Assembly (NCBI RefSeq): GCF_024295805.1
Contig: NZ_JANCLX010000009.1
Location: 220,442 to 284,441, forward strand
Direction: 5' to 3'
DNA length: 64,000 nucleotides
Source: Streptomyces cucumeris
GTDB lineage: Bacteria; Actinomycetota; Actinomycetes; Streptomycetales; Streptomycetaceae
The translations under genes and the position numbers were made by a program. Under the pieces are notes generated by a model. That model searched no databases. It was given only the letters and a program-made list of their open reading frames with translations, and was not told where the DNA came from. Positions 17,549-26,115 of this stretch are shown here, piece by piece (position 1 is the stretch's first letter; every line of letters begins with the position of its first letter).

Positions 17549-18607
17549 TCAGACGTAGTCCTCCAGCCGCGCCACCGTGAAGCCCTGCTCCTGGATCGCC
17601 CGGACCATCGACGTGATCATGTCGGTCATGGACGCGCCCTCGAGCTGCTCCGGTCCGCGGAAGTGCGCGAGCACGATGTCCCCCGGCTGGAGCGCGCCGC
17701 CGGACCGGTAGGCCATCCCGCCCGGCTCCATCTCGGCGCGCCACAGCACCACCGTCCGCGCCCCGCAGTCCGCCGCCGCGCGCAGCGTCGTCCCGTCGTA
17801 CGCGCCGTAGGGCGGACGGAACAGCCGCGGCTCGCGGCCGAGGCGGTCGCGGAGGTTGTCCCGCTGGCCGCAGATCTCCTGCCGCTGGGTGTCGTAGTCG
17901 AGCCCGGCCAGGCTGGGATGGTTGAGGGTGTGGTTCTCCATCGGGTTGCCGAGCCGCTGGAGCTCGTCGAAGTAGTCGTACCGGTCGCCGATCACGTTGT
18001 CGGTGAGGAAGCCGGTGAAGGGGAGTCCGAGATCGCGGGCCTGCTCCACGAAGCCCGGATCCTTCTCGATGCCGTCGTCGACCGTCAGGAAGACCACCCG
18101 ATCGGTCGTCCGCACCCGGCGGATCACCGGCGGCAGACCCTCCTCGGACGGCTCCTCCAGGACGAGCGGCGGTTTGGCAGCGGGCGGGGGCGGCGGCCGG
18201 TCCAGCGGCCGGTCCAGACCCCATCTGCGGTACGCCTCGGGGTCGCCCGCCGGCGCGGAGCCGGCCCGCGAGGGGCCGGGCGCGCCGGACCCGCCGGGCG
18301 CGCCGGACCCGCCGGGGGCCTGGGACGGTGCGGCGGCCGGGCCGGACGCCCCTTCCGCACCCGGGGAGACCGGCGGCGGGGAGTGGTCCGGGGGCGCTGG
18401 GTTCTTTGGGGGACGCGCCGCCGGTGGCGGCGGTGCGGTGGGTGAACGCCCCGCGGTCTGCGGGGCCGAGGACTCCGCGGATGTCGCGGTGTCCACGGTG
18501 GTCCGGGCGAGCGGACCGGGGCCCTCAAGGCTTCCGCAGCCCGTGAGCACGACCGCCGCGGTGGTGAGGACCAGACACCGCGAGAACCCATTCTTGATCA
18601 TCGGCAT
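17549..18607 (-). CDS. Polysaccharide deacetylase (NodB-domain) lipoprotein
   Basis: A 352-residue exported lipoprotein. The signal sequence ends in the lipobox LTGC (VVLTGCGS). A roughly 110-residue Pro/Ala/Gly-rich linker follows, then a NodB homology domain of about 190 residues. Its metal and catalytic motifs are TVDDG (the Asp pair), HTLNHPS (HxxxH metal ligands) and RPPYGAYD. It probably de-N-acetylates or de-O-acetylates a cell-surface polysaccharide or peptidoglycan. ATG 18607 or 18601 gives the signal peptide; neither has a strong ribosome-binding site. It runs head-to-head with the methyltransferase gene, 83 bp apart. Confidence 0.9.
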   Translation of the reverse strand: MPMIKNGFSRCLVLTTAAVVLTGCGSLEGPGPLARTTVDTATSAESSAPQTAGRSPTAPPPPAARPPKNPAPPDHSPPPVSPGAEGASGPAAAPSQAPGGSGAPGGSGAPGPSRAGSAPAGDPEAYRRWGLDRPLDRPPPPPAAKPPLVLEEPSEEGLPPVIRRVRTTDRVVFLTVDDGIEKDPGFVEQARDLGLPFTGFLTDNVIGDRYDYFDELQRLGNPMENHTLNHPSLAGLDYDTQRQEICGQRDNLRDRLGREPRLFRPPYGAYDGTTLRAAADCGARTVVLWRAEMEPGGMAYRSGGALQPGDIVLAHFRGPEQLEGASMTDMITSMVRAIQEQGFTVARLEDYV

Positions 18608-18690
18608 ATATGTGATCTTCAGCCGGAATGGGGGGAAGCGCGCGCCGCGCAGGTGCGAATACGCCCGCGGGAGCGGGGAGAATGGGCCAT

Positions 18691-19884
18691 GTGGACGTTG
18701 ACGCCTTCGACTCACTGCTCGGCGACGAGGGTCAGGAGCTGCTCATCGCGCTCCGGGACCACGACCCGGCGGACGAGCTCACCACCGCGACCCGGCTGCG
18801 CCGTGACCATCCGGCGGAGCTGGTCTCGGCGGCCCTGACACAGGCCCAGTTGCGCCAGCGGGCGGTCGCCAAGTTCGGCGAGGACGCCCACCGGATGTAC
18901 TTCACCCCGCACGGTGTCGAACAGTCCACGCGCACCTCCGTGGCCGCCTACCGCGCCGAGCGGTTCGCCGGGTTCGGGGTGCGCGGCGTGGCCGATCTGT
19001 GCTGCGGCATCGGTGGCGACGCGATCGCGCTGGCCCGGGCGGGCATCTCCGTACTGGCCGTCGACCGGGACCCGCTGACCTGCGCGGTGGCCCGCGCCAA
19101 CGCCGCTTCCCTGGGGCTGTCCGAGCTCATCGAGGTCCGCTGCGCGGATGTCGCCGAGATCGACACCACCCCCTTCGATGCGGTCTTCGTCGACCCCGCC
19201 CGGCGCGGCGGCCGGGGCCGGGTCTTCGACCCCGAGGCGTACTCCCCACCGTTGTCCTGGGCCGTCGGGGCCGCCCGCACCACTCCGCGCGCCGCGCTCA
19301 AGATCGCCCCGGGGATCCCCCACGAGGCGGTCCCGGAGGACGCGGAGGCCGAGTGGATCTCGGACCACGGGCACGTGAAGGAGGCCGTCCTGTGGTTCGG
19401 CACGGCCCGCCCCGGGATGCGCCGCGCCACCCTGCTCCCGGCCGCCCACTCGCTGCTGGGCACCCGGCTGCTGCCCGATCCGCCGACCGGCCCGGTGGGG
19501 CGCTGGCTGTACGAACCGGACGGCGCCGTCATCCGCGCCCATCTGGTGGCCGATGTCGCGGCCCGGATCGGCGGGCGGCTGATCGATCCGACGATCGCCT
19601 ACATCACGGCGGACGAGCTGCGCCCGACGCCGTACGCCACGCCGTACGAGATCACCGATGTCCTGCCGTTCAACCTGAAGAAGCTCAAGGCGCTGCTGCG
19701 GGAGCGGGAGATCGGGATCGTCACGATCAAGAAGCGGGGTTCGGCGGTGGAACCGGAGACGCTGCGCAAGAAGCTGCGCCTGGCGGGGCGCAATGCCTGC
19801 ACCATCCTGCTCACGCGTGTCGACGGCGCCCCGACGATGCTGCTGGGGCATCCGGCCGAGGTACCCGCTCCGGCTAGTCCGTGA
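18691..19884 (+). CDS. Class I SAM-dependent methyltransferase with THUMP-like C-terminal domain
   Basis: A 397-residue predicted nucleic-acid methyltransferase. The SAM-binding motif I is VADLCCGIGGDAIALA at about residue 100, with the acidic end of strand 2 in VLAVDRDP. Motif IV-like FDAVFVDPARR follows. The C-terminal 80 residues (PFNLKKLKALLREREIGIVTIKKRG) fit the THUMP-like domain seen in this actinobacterial family, which suggests RNA binding. The substrate is not known. GTG 18691 has GGGGAGA about 9 nt upstream; ATG 18682 is in frame but too close to that site. The 3' end overlaps the convergent ATP-binding gene by 11 bp. Confidence 0.85.
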   Translation: MDVDAFDSLLGDEGQELLIALRDHDPADELTTATRLRRDHPAELVSAALTQAQLRQRAVAKFGEDAHRMYFTPHGVEQSTRTSVAAYRAERFAGFGVRGVADLCCGIGGDAIALARAGISVLAVDRDPLTCAVARANAASLGLSELIEVRCADVAEIDTTPFDAVFVDPARRGGRGRVFDPEAYSPPLSWAVGAARTTPRAALKIAPGIPHEAVPEDAEAEWISDHGHVKEAVLWFGTARPGMRRATLLPAAHSLLGTRLLPDPPTGPVGRWLYEPDGAVIRAHLVADVAARIGGRLIDPTIAYITADELRPTPYATPYEITDVLPFNLKKLKALLREREIGIVTIKKRGSAVEPETLRKKLRLAGRNACTILLTRVDGAPTMLLGHPAEVPAPASP

Positions 19885-20353
19885 GCACCTCCGGTCCGGC
19901 CGGTCCGGCGTTCCGCAGTTCGAACCAGACGCCCTTGGCGTAGCCGCCCGTCGGATCACCCTCCGCCGTCCCCCACGCCTCGGCGAGCGCGCCGACCACG
20001 CGCAGCCCGCGGCCGCGCGGCTGGTCGCCGTCCGGGAGGCGGGAAGGCACCGGGAGCGCGGCGCAGCCGTCGTAGAGCAGTACGCGCAGCCGCGGGGGCT
20101 CGATCACCACGCGCAGCAGCAGCGCGTCGCCCTCGCCGTGCAGATAGGCGTTGGTGACCAGTTCCGAGGTGCACAGGGTCGCGGCGTCCACCAGGCCCTG
20201 CTGATCGGTGCAGTTCAGGACGCAGGCGACGAAGTCCCGCAGGATCTTGGGCGACGCGGGGCCACGGCTGCCGCGCAGGGTGTAGACGCAACGGTCACCG
20301 GAGGCGGTGGGCGCGGGCGGCGGGACGTCCTCGGGCTCGTGGTCGGTACCCAT
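19874..20353 (-). CDS. ATP-binding protein of the HATPase (anti-sigma-like) family
   Basis: A small single-domain GHKL ATPase-fold protein of 159 residues, as in the many RsbW/SpoIIAB-like proteins of Streptomyces. The N box is TLCTSELVTNAYLHGEG (about residues 58-74), followed by RVLLYDGCAALP in place of the canonical G1 DxGxG and RGRGLRVVGALAEAWG as the G2 region. The G1 glycines are poorly kept, so ATP turnover is doubtful. ATG 20353 has AGGGAG 8 nt upstream. It is divergent from an XRE/DUF397 pair, which together resemble WhiJ-type loci. Confidence 0.87.
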   Translation of the reverse strand: MGTDHEPEDVPPPAPTASGDRCVYTLRGSRGPASPKILRDFVACVLNCTDQQGLVDAATLCTSELVTNAYLHGEGDALLLRVVIEPPRLRVLLYDGCAALPVPSRLPDGDQPRGRGLRVVGALAEAWGTAEGDPTGGYAKGVWFELRNAGPAGPEVLTD

Positions 20354-20530
20354 GGGTCAACTCCCTGCGAGGGGGCCGATGGTGCGCGTACCGTTGCGGC
20401 GATCAACGCGTGGTAGCGGTTCCGCCACCCACGGTAGGGCAGATATGGAAACATCTGCTACGGCACCGGTTAATTTCCCCGACGTCCGGCCCCTGAGGGT
20501 GCCCTCAGGTTGAACGAGCAACGGAGGAGC

Positions 20531-21382
20531 ATGCCGCCCAGAAGCGCCCCCACCGCCCGTCAACTCCGGCTGGGTACCGAGCTGCGGAGGATGCGCGAGA
20601 AGGCCGGACTCGGCATCCAGGACGCCGCCGACCGGCTGGGCATCAACCGCACCCACATCACCAACCTGGAGCTGGCGCGCTTCGGAGTGAGCGAGGAGCG
20701 GGTCCGCGCGCTCGCCTCGATCTACGCCTGCCCGGACCGCGCCTACGTCGACGCGCTCGTCGCCATGGCCCGGGAGCGCAAGGGCGGTTGGTGGGAGGAG
20801 TACCGCGGCCATATCGCGACCGGCGGACTCGACCTCGCCGAGCTGGAGTACTACGCGGAGAGCCTGCGTGTGGTCGAGCTGATGTTCCTGCCCGGTCTGC
20901 TGCAGACGGAGGCGTACGCCACCGCCGTGCTCAACGAGACGGTGCCCCCGTGGTCCCCGACGGAGCTGCGGCGCAGGCTCTCCCACCGGATGAAGCGCCG
21001 GGACATCCTCGACCGGGACGATCCACCGCCGTGCACGTTCATCGTCCACGAGGCGTCCCTGCGGATGCGGTTCGGCGGGCCGCAGCTGATGCGCGCCCAG
21101 CTGGAGAGCCTGCTGGAGGCGTCCACCCGGAAGAACGTCACCGTGCGGGTCATCCCCTTCGAGGCGGGCGGCTTCCCCGTCTCGGGGGTCTCGGTCACCT
21201 ACGCCTCGGGCAGTGTGCCGCAGCTTGACACCGTGCAGCTGGACTCGGCGCACGGGCCCATGTTCCTGCACGCCGAGACCCAGCTGACCATCCACCGGGC
21301 GGTGCTGGAGCGGACGACGAAGGTGAGTCTGGCCGCCGACGCGTCACGGGACCTGATCCACGGGATCACCCGGCAGCTCTGA
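20531..21382 (+). CDS. WhiJ-like XRE-family DNA-binding protein
   Basis: A 283-residue regulator. The N-terminal XRE helix-turn-helix is at residues 8-70 (LRRMREKAGLGIQDAADRLG, THITNLELARFG). The rest (GGWWEEYRG, YYAESLRVVELMFLPGLLQTEAYA) is the DUF5753-type C-terminal domain found in Streptomyces proteins such as WhiJ. ATG 20531 has GGAGG only 3 nt upstream; TTG 20510 is an in-frame alternative. A DUF397 gene follows 46 bp downstream. In S. coelicolor the WhiJ/DUF397 pair represses development until relieved; here the target is unknown. Confidence 0.9.
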   Translation: MPPRSAPTARQLRLGTELRRMREKAGLGIQDAADRLGINRTHITNLELARFGVSEERVRALASIYACPDRAYVDALVAMARERKGGWWEEYRGHIATGGLDLAELEYYAESLRVVELMFLPGLLQTEAYATAVLNETVPPWSPTELRRRLSHRMKRRDILDRDDPPPCTFIVHEASLRMRFGGPQLMRAQLESLLEASTRKNVTVRVIPFEAGGFPVSGVSVTYASGSVPQLDTVQLDSAHGPMFLHAETQLTIHRAVLERTTKVSLAADASRDLIHGITRQL

Positions 21383-21428
21383 ACCCCCGCCCCGCACATC
21401 CCCGTACCCATCGGCCGAAAGCACGCAC

Positions 21429-21635
21429 ATGCCCGAGATGACCTGGCGGAAGTCCTCCTACTCCACCCAAGGGGACGGCAGTTCCTGTGTGGAGCTCGCC
21501 TCCATACCCGGCGGCGGGGTCGCGCTGCGCGAGAGCGACGACCCCGACACCGTCCTGACCACCACCCCCGCGCGGCTGCGGGCCCTGCTCGACGCCGTCA
21601 AGGCAGGCGCGTTCGATCACCTCGCGGCGCCGTGA
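21429..21635 (+). CDS. DUF397 small protein
   Basis: A 68-residue member of DUF397. The motif WRKSSYS at residues 6-12, CVELA and VALRESDDPD are diagnostic. These proteins are partners of WhiJ-type XRE regulators and probably bind them to modulate repression. It lies 46 bp downstream of the XRE gene in the same operon. Its last 38 bp overlap the convergent MFS gene. Confidence 0.92.
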   Translation: MPEMTWRKSSYSTQGDGSSCVELASIPGGGVALRESDDPDTVLTTTPARLRALLDAVKAGAFDHLAAP

Positions 21636-23088
21636 CGGGCGGTTCGACGGGCGGCCCGACAGGCGGCCCGACGGAGGGTTCGGCGGGCGGTTCGGCGGGC
21701 GATCGCCCCGGCAGCAGCAGCGCCGCGCTCAGGGCCGCCACCGCCAGCAGCGCGCCCGCCACCCCGAAGGCCGTGGCGTAGCCGGAGACGAGGGCGGCCG
21801 GACCACCGCCGCCGTCGGCGTCCGTCGTCTGCGAGGCCACCGTCGCAAGGACCGCGAGCCCCAGCGAACCCCCGATCTGCCGTGAGCTGTTGACCAGACC
21901 GGACGCCATACCGGCCTCATGCGCCGCCACACCCGTCGTCGCGGCCGTGCCCATCGGGACGACACAGAGTCCGATGCCGACGCTCGCCACGAGGGAGGGG
22001 CCGAGGACCGAGTCCGCGAACCCGCCGTCCACCCCGACCGTCAGCCGGAACCAAGCGAATCCGGCGGCGCCCAGCAGCCCGCCCACGACCAGCAGGTTCC
22101 GCACCCCGAACCGGGCCACCGTACGGGTCGCGGTGAGCGAGCCGATCACGATGCCCGCACAGAAGGGCAGAAACGCGGTCCCGGCCCTGACCGGCCCGTA
22201 CTCCAGGATCTGCTGCATATAGAGCGAGGTGAAGTAGAAGGCCGCGAACTGGCCGGAGAACAGCAGCAGCACGAAGAGGTTCGCGACCAGCACCGAACGC
22301 TGCCGCAGCAGTCCGATCCGCAACAGCGGCTGTGCCACCCGCCGTTCCACGACGACGAACGCGAGCAGCGCCACGGCCGCGACGGCGAGGGTGGTCAGGG
22401 TGGCCGGCGATCCCCAGGGATGGGTCCCGGTCCGCACCAGCGCCAGCACCAGAGCCGTCATCCCGCCGGTGACCAGCAGCGCCCCGGCCGCGTCCAGCCG
22501 GGCGGGCGGGCCCTCGCGCCGGTCGGGCGCCACCGAGAAGCGGGCCGCGGCCAGCGCGGCGAGCACGATCGGCACATTGATCAGCAGCACCGAGCGCCAG
22601 CCCGCCCATGCGGTGAGCAGCCCTCCGGCCAGCACCCCGACCGCGCCGCCCGCCGCCGCGGCCATCCCCCACAGCCCCAGTGCCCGGGCCCGCGCGGGCC
22701 CGGCCGGGAAGGTGACGGCGATCAGCGTGAACGCCACCGGCGCGAGCGCCGCCGCACCCACCCCCTGTACGGCGCGCGCGGCGATCAGCCAGCCGGGCGA
22801 GCCCACCAGCCCGCCGCCGAGGCTGGCCAGCCCGAACACCGCGAGCCCGGCCATCAGCGTCGTCCGCCGGCCCACGATGTCCGCGAGCCGCCCACCGAGC
22901 ATCAGCAGCCCGCCGAAGGCGAGCGCATAGGCGTTGACGACCCAGAGCAGCCCGCCCGGGTCGAAGCCGAGGTCGTCACGGATGTCGGGCAGTGCGACGT
23001 TCACCACGGACATGTCGAGCGCGACGACGAACTGCACGGTGAGCGCGACGGCCAGCAGCCAACCCGTTCTCTCCCGTTGGTCGTTCAT
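21598..23088 (-). CDS. MFS drug exporter, DHA2 (EmrB/QacA) family
   Basis: Proton-coupled efflux pump of 496 residues with about 14 membrane helices. Helix 1 contains the DHA2 pattern VALDMSVVNVALPDI; the loop 2-3 motif A is GGRLADIVGRRTT; motif C lies in helix 5 (GGAVGVLAGGLL). The short cytoplasmic tail is a run of Pro/Val/Gly repeats (PPVGPPVEPPV) encoded by near-identical 12-bp units. Substrates are probably amphipathic drugs, but cannot be named. ATG 23088 has GGAGGAGG directly upstream. It is divergent from the TetR gene across a shared operator. Confidence 0.94.
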   Translation of the reverse strand: MNDQRERTGWLLAVALTVQFVVALDMSVVNVALPDIRDDLGFDPGGLLWVVNAYALAFGGLLMLGGRLADIVGRRTTLMAGLAVFGLASLGGGLVGSPGWLIAARAVQGVGAAALAPVAFTLIAVTFPAGPARARALGLWGMAAAAGGAVGVLAGGLLTAWAGWRSVLLINVPIVLAALAAARFSVAPDRREGPPARLDAAGALLVTGGMTALVLALVRTGTHPWGSPATLTTLAVAAVALLAFVVVERRVAQPLLRIGLLRQRSVLVANLFVLLLFSGQFAAFYFTSLYMQQILEYGPVRAGTAFLPFCAGIVIGSLTATRTVARFGVRNLLVVGGLLGAAGFAWFRLTVGVDGGFADSVLGPSLVASVGIGLCVVPMGTAATTGVAAHEAGMASGLVNSSRQIGGSLGLAVLATVASQTTDADGGGGPAALVSGYATAFGVAGALLAVAALSAALLLPGRSPAEPPAEPSVGPPVGPPVEPPVTAPRGDRTRLP

Positions 23089-23127
23089 GGTCCTCCTCCA
23101 TCTGATCCCCCGGGGCCAGCCCAGTTA

Positions 23128-23154
23128 GTGTACGCGTATACTTAACGCGTACAC
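23128..23154. promoter_or_regulatory. TetR operator between exporter and repressor
   Basis: Perfect inverted repeat: GTGTACGCGT, 7 bp, ACGCGTACAC. The spacer contains part of a TATACT -10 box (23137-23142) reading towards the repressor. It sits 40 bp from the exporter start and 11 bp from the repressor start, so one site can shut both genes. Confidence 0.88.
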
Positions 23155-23165
23155 CAACCCCGTGC

Positions 23166-23873
23166 ATGGACAATGGGCCGGTGACGAAGGAGACGGAGAC
23201 AGAGACCGCGAAGGCCCGGCGGACCGGCGGACGCCCCCGCCGCCTGGAGCTGGAGACGATCGTCGCCACCGCGCGCCGCATCCTCGAGGAGGAGGGGACG
23301 GGCGGTCTGAGCATGCGGCGGCTGGCCAAGGAGGTCGGCGCCACACCGATGGCCCTCTACCGCCACGTCCGCGACAAGGACGAGCTGCTCCAGCTCGTCC
23401 TGGCCGGGACGGCGCGTACCCGCCCCCGCCCCGACCTGCCCGAGGACCCGCGCGAACGGGTGCACACGACGGCCCTGCACATGCTGCGCACGCTCCAGGA
23501 GCTGCCGTGGGTGGTCGAGGTGCTGAGCCTCGGCGAACTCACCGACAAGGACGCCCTGTGGATGGTCGAGGAGATCATCGACTCGGCCATGGCCTGCGGG
23601 CAGAGCGAGCGCCGGGCGGTGCACACGTACCGCTCGATCTGGCACCACGTGCTCGGCACGCTCGTCTTCCGCACGGCCCTCGCCCGCCGCGCGGAGGCCC
23701 CGGACCGCCACGCGGCGTTCCCTTCCCTGCTCACCGGTACGGACCCCGCCGAACTGCCGCGGCTGTCCGCGCTGGCGGACCGCTGGGACGGGATCACGGA
23801 CACCTACGACCCGGCGGAGGAGCTGCGGGCGGTCGTGAACGGCCTGCTCGACCGGACCGGGGACGGTGCGTGA
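23166..23873 (+). CDS. TetR-family repressor of the divergent exporter
   Basis: A 235-residue one-component repressor. The helix-turn-helix covers about residues 27-75 (ETIVATARRILEEEGTGGLS, LAKEVGATPMALYRHVRDKD); the C-terminal domain is of the TetR_C_1 type that binds hydrophobic ligands. It probably represses the MFS gene and itself from the palindrome at 23128-23154 and is released by a pump substrate. No ribosome-binding site is evident before ATG 23166; GTG 23181 (VTKETE) is an alternative. Confidence 0.92.
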   Translation: MDNGPVTKETETETAKARRTGGRPRRLELETIVATARRILEEEGTGGLSMRRLAKEVGATPMALYRHVRDKDELLQLVLAGTARTRPRPDLPEDPRERVHTTALHMLRTLQELPWVVEVLSLGELTDKDALWMVEEIIDSAMACGQSERRAVHTYRSIWHHVLGTLVFRTALARRAEAPDRHAAFPSLLTGTDPAELPRLSALADRWDGITDTYDPAEELRAVVNGLLDRTGDGA

Positions 23874-23907
23874 TCACCGCGACGCCTCCGGCGAGGAGCA
23901 GGTGATC

Positions 23908-23926
23908 GGACCGAAGTCCTCGGTCC
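23908..23926 (+). terminator. Small hairpin after the TetR gene
   Basis: Stem GGACCGA / TCGGTCC (7 bp) with a 5-nt loop, 35 bp past the TetR stop. Confidence 0.5.
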
Positions 23927-23993
23927 TGCGGACGAGTTGAGGTCAGCCCCCAGGCAGGAGGTACGGGGCCGCCCGCGGCGTTACCGTCGGCTC

Positions 23994-24842
23994 ATGACCG
24001 ATGCTCCGTCCCCTGCCGCACCCCGGCTGGACCTCGACGCCTATCTGACCCGGATCGGCTGGACCGGCGCCCGTCCTCCGGCCCCGACCGCGGAGACCCT
24101 GCGTGCGGTGCACCTGGCGCATGTGACCTCCATCCCGTTCGAGAACCTCCAGCCGCTGCTCGGTTCGGCGCCCTCCCTGGCCCTGCCCGACCTGGAGGCC
24201 AAGCTGGTCCGCAGCCGGCGCGGCGGCTACTGCTACGAACAGAACTCGCTGCTCTCCGCGGCCCTCACCGCGATCGGCTTCGGCATCACCGGCCTCGCCG
24301 CCCGCGTCCGCGCGGGCGCCACCCCCGGCGCGGTCCGCCCGCGCAGCCATATGATCCTGCTGGTCGAGATCCCGGGCGAACCGCAGCGCTGGATCGCCGA
24401 CGTGGGCTTCGGCGCCATCGGCGGTCTGCTGGAGGCCGTACCGCTCGTCACCGACACCGAGCTGCACGACGCCACCCGCCGCCACCGCTACCTCCGGGAG
24501 CCCCATCCGGGCGGTCTTGAGGACCTGTTCGTCTTCCAGGCGCTCCACAACGGGGTCTGGGAGGACCAGTACGCGTTCAGCCGCGAACCCTTCGACGCGG
24601 CGGACTACGCGGTCCTCAACTGGAACACGGCCACCAACCCGCGCTCGCCCTTCCAGCACACCCTCCGCGCCCAGCGCAACGGCGTCGACCTGCACCTCGA
24701 ACTCATCGCCCGGACGCTGTCCGAGACGCACCCCGACGGCACCCGCAAGCAGCGCGAACTGGCCGATGACGACGAGGTCCTGCGCGTCCTCGCCGCCGAC
24801 TTCGACATCGACCTGCCCTCGGACACGGTCCTGCCCAACTGA
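23994..24842 (+). CDS. Arylamine N-acetyltransferase
   Basis: NAT of 282 residues that transfers the acetyl group of acetyl-CoA to arylamines, hydrazines or amino groups of aromatic secondary metabolites. The catalytic triad is visible: Cys80 in RRGGYCYEQN, His119 in RPRSHMILLV and Asp136 in WIADVGFG. Length is usual for the family. ATG 23994 is preceded by TACCGT at 6 nt with no ribosome-binding site, so translation is probably leaderless. It stands alone; whether it detoxifies or belongs to a biosynthetic pathway cannot be told from the neighbours. Confidence 0.94.
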   Translation: MTDAPSPAAPRLDLDAYLTRIGWTGARPPAPTAETLRAVHLAHVTSIPFENLQPLLGSAPSLALPDLEAKLVRSRRGGYCYEQNSLLSAALTAIGFGITGLAARVRAGATPGAVRPRSHMILLVEIPGEPQRWIADVGFGAIGGLLEAVPLVTDTELHDATRRHRYLREPHPGGLEDLFVFQALHNGVWEDQYAFSREPFDAADYAVLNWNTATNPRSPFQHTLRAQRNGVDLHLELIARTLSETHPDGTRKQRELADDDEVLRVLAADFDIDLPSDTVLPN

Positions 24843-24984
24843 GCCACCCTGCCCGAGCCACCCCTCGACCGGTTGCCCCGAACTGCGGATTCCGCCGAAT
24901 ACGCGGGTGCCGCACCACGCCGCCGGGCCGCATGGCACGATCATCCCCCTAATGGGCCGATCGGAGGGTGGCAGGGACGGGGAC

Positions 24985-25335
24985 ATGAGCCAAGACAAGC
25001 TGTCCGTGTCGGAGCGGGAACTGTCCGATCTGACCAAGGACCTCGAGGAGATGATCAGTTACCTCGAGCGGAAGATCGAGCGTCTCGATCACCTGGTCCG
25101 GTCGCTCGACGCCGACTGGAAGGGCCCCGCCGCCGCGGCCTACAAGAAGCTCCAGCGCGACGCCTATATGGACGCCGCGCGCATCAGACAGCTGATGACC
25201 CGCATCGAGGAGACGACCAAGCGCCACGGCGGCACCCTGAGCCAGGACTTCCTGGACCTGCGCCACCGCTTCCTGTCCCTCCAGCGGTCCTCGGCGAACG
25301 ACGGGGAGGACGGGCCGGACCGGGAGGACGTCTGA
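24985..25335 (+). CDS. WXG100-like protein (orphan ESX-type)
   Basis: A 116-residue helical-hairpin protein. The first helix (residues 6-40, rich in Leu/Glu/Lys) and second helix (about 50-85) flank the turn motif DWKG at 44-47, the WxG signature. A hydrophilic C-terminal extension of about 30 residues ends DREDV. Such proteins are type VII secretion substrates or their relatives. No EccC/EssC or partner WXG100 gene is nearby. The ATG follows GGGACGGGGAC. Its stop codon lies 1 bp from the stop of the convergent membrane-protein gene. Confidence 0.8.
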   Translation: MSQDKLSVSERELSDLTKDLEEMISYLERKIERLDHLVRSLDADWKGPAAAAYKKLQRDAYMDAARIRQLMTRIEETTKRHGGTLSQDFLDLRHRFLSLQRSSANDGEDGPDREDV

Positions 25336-25336
25336 C

Positions 25337-25999
25337 CTAGGCCCTGTCCCGCCGGACGTCGGGCCCCGGTCCGGGGCCGGGTTCCGGGGCGGGTTCCGGA
25401 GTGAGTTCGCGGCTGACGAGGCGGTAGTAGTCGATCGCCTTGGCCAGCCCCAGCCCCCCGGCCGCCGCGAAGACCACGGCGATACCGATCAGCGACCCGA
25501 ACCCCTCCGGACTCAGCTCGGCCGACACCGTGGACGCCCCCAGCGCCAGCCCGAGGCTGGACAGCAGGACCGACGGCAGCAGCCACAGCAGGCCGCCGCC
25601 CCGGACGCGCCAGAGCGGCAGGGTCCGGGGGTCGCGCTCCAGCCGGGCCCAGTCGCGGAGCCGCCCGCCCACGACGACGTCACGCCGGATACCGGTGGCC
25701 ACGCCCAGGCTCGACGGAATCGTGGCGCCGAGCGACAGGCCCAGGAACATCACGCCCAGGATGTGTTCGACGAGCTCTCCCGTCACCAGGAACTGGAACC
25801 CGGAGACGGCCAGCACCCACCCCAGCGCGAAGACCATCGCCGACAGCCAGAGCAGCAGCGCCCGGTGCGGCGCCATGTACCAGCGCGCCAACGTCCCCAA
25901 CGCCCGCGCCCGTTCCTCGAGCAACCCCGCCCGGTCGCCCCACGCCCCCTGCTCCGGCACGGGCGGGGGCGGCGGTGGAAGGGTGGTGGAGGGGAGCAT
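25337..25999 (-). CDS. Membrane protein of unknown function
   Basis: A 220-residue protein with about four membrane helices (LLLWLSAMVFALGWVLAVSGF, ILGVMFLGLSLGATIPSSLG, LLWLLPSVLLSSLGLALGAS, LIGIAVVFAAAGGLGLAKAI), a Pro-rich N-terminus and a Pro/Glu-rich C-terminus (PEPAPEPGPGPGP). No known motif was found. ATG 25999 has AAAGGA 6 nt upstream. It sits tail-to-tail with the WXG100 gene, 1 bp apart, and 116 bp downstream of the STAND ATPase gene in the same direction. Confidence 0.82.
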   Translation of the reverse strand: MLPSTTLPPPPPPVPEQGAWGDRAGLLEERARALGTLARWYMAPHRALLLWLSAMVFALGWVLAVSGFQFLVTGELVEHILGVMFLGLSLGATIPSSLGVATGIRRDVVVGGRLRDWARLERDPRTLPLWRVRGGGLLWLLPSVLLSSLGLALGASTVSAELSPEGFGSLIGIAVVFAAAGGLGLAKAIDYYRLVSRELTPEPAPEPGPGPGPDVRRDRA

Positions 26000-26115
26000 G
26001 GCGTCCTTTCGCCGGTCCGGCACACGGCCCGGGGGCACATGGCACAAGCGTCATGGGCATCCAAGTCTGGCAGCTCCCACGAGCGGTGCCCGGGCCCCCG
26101 CCCGTCACCCGTTCC

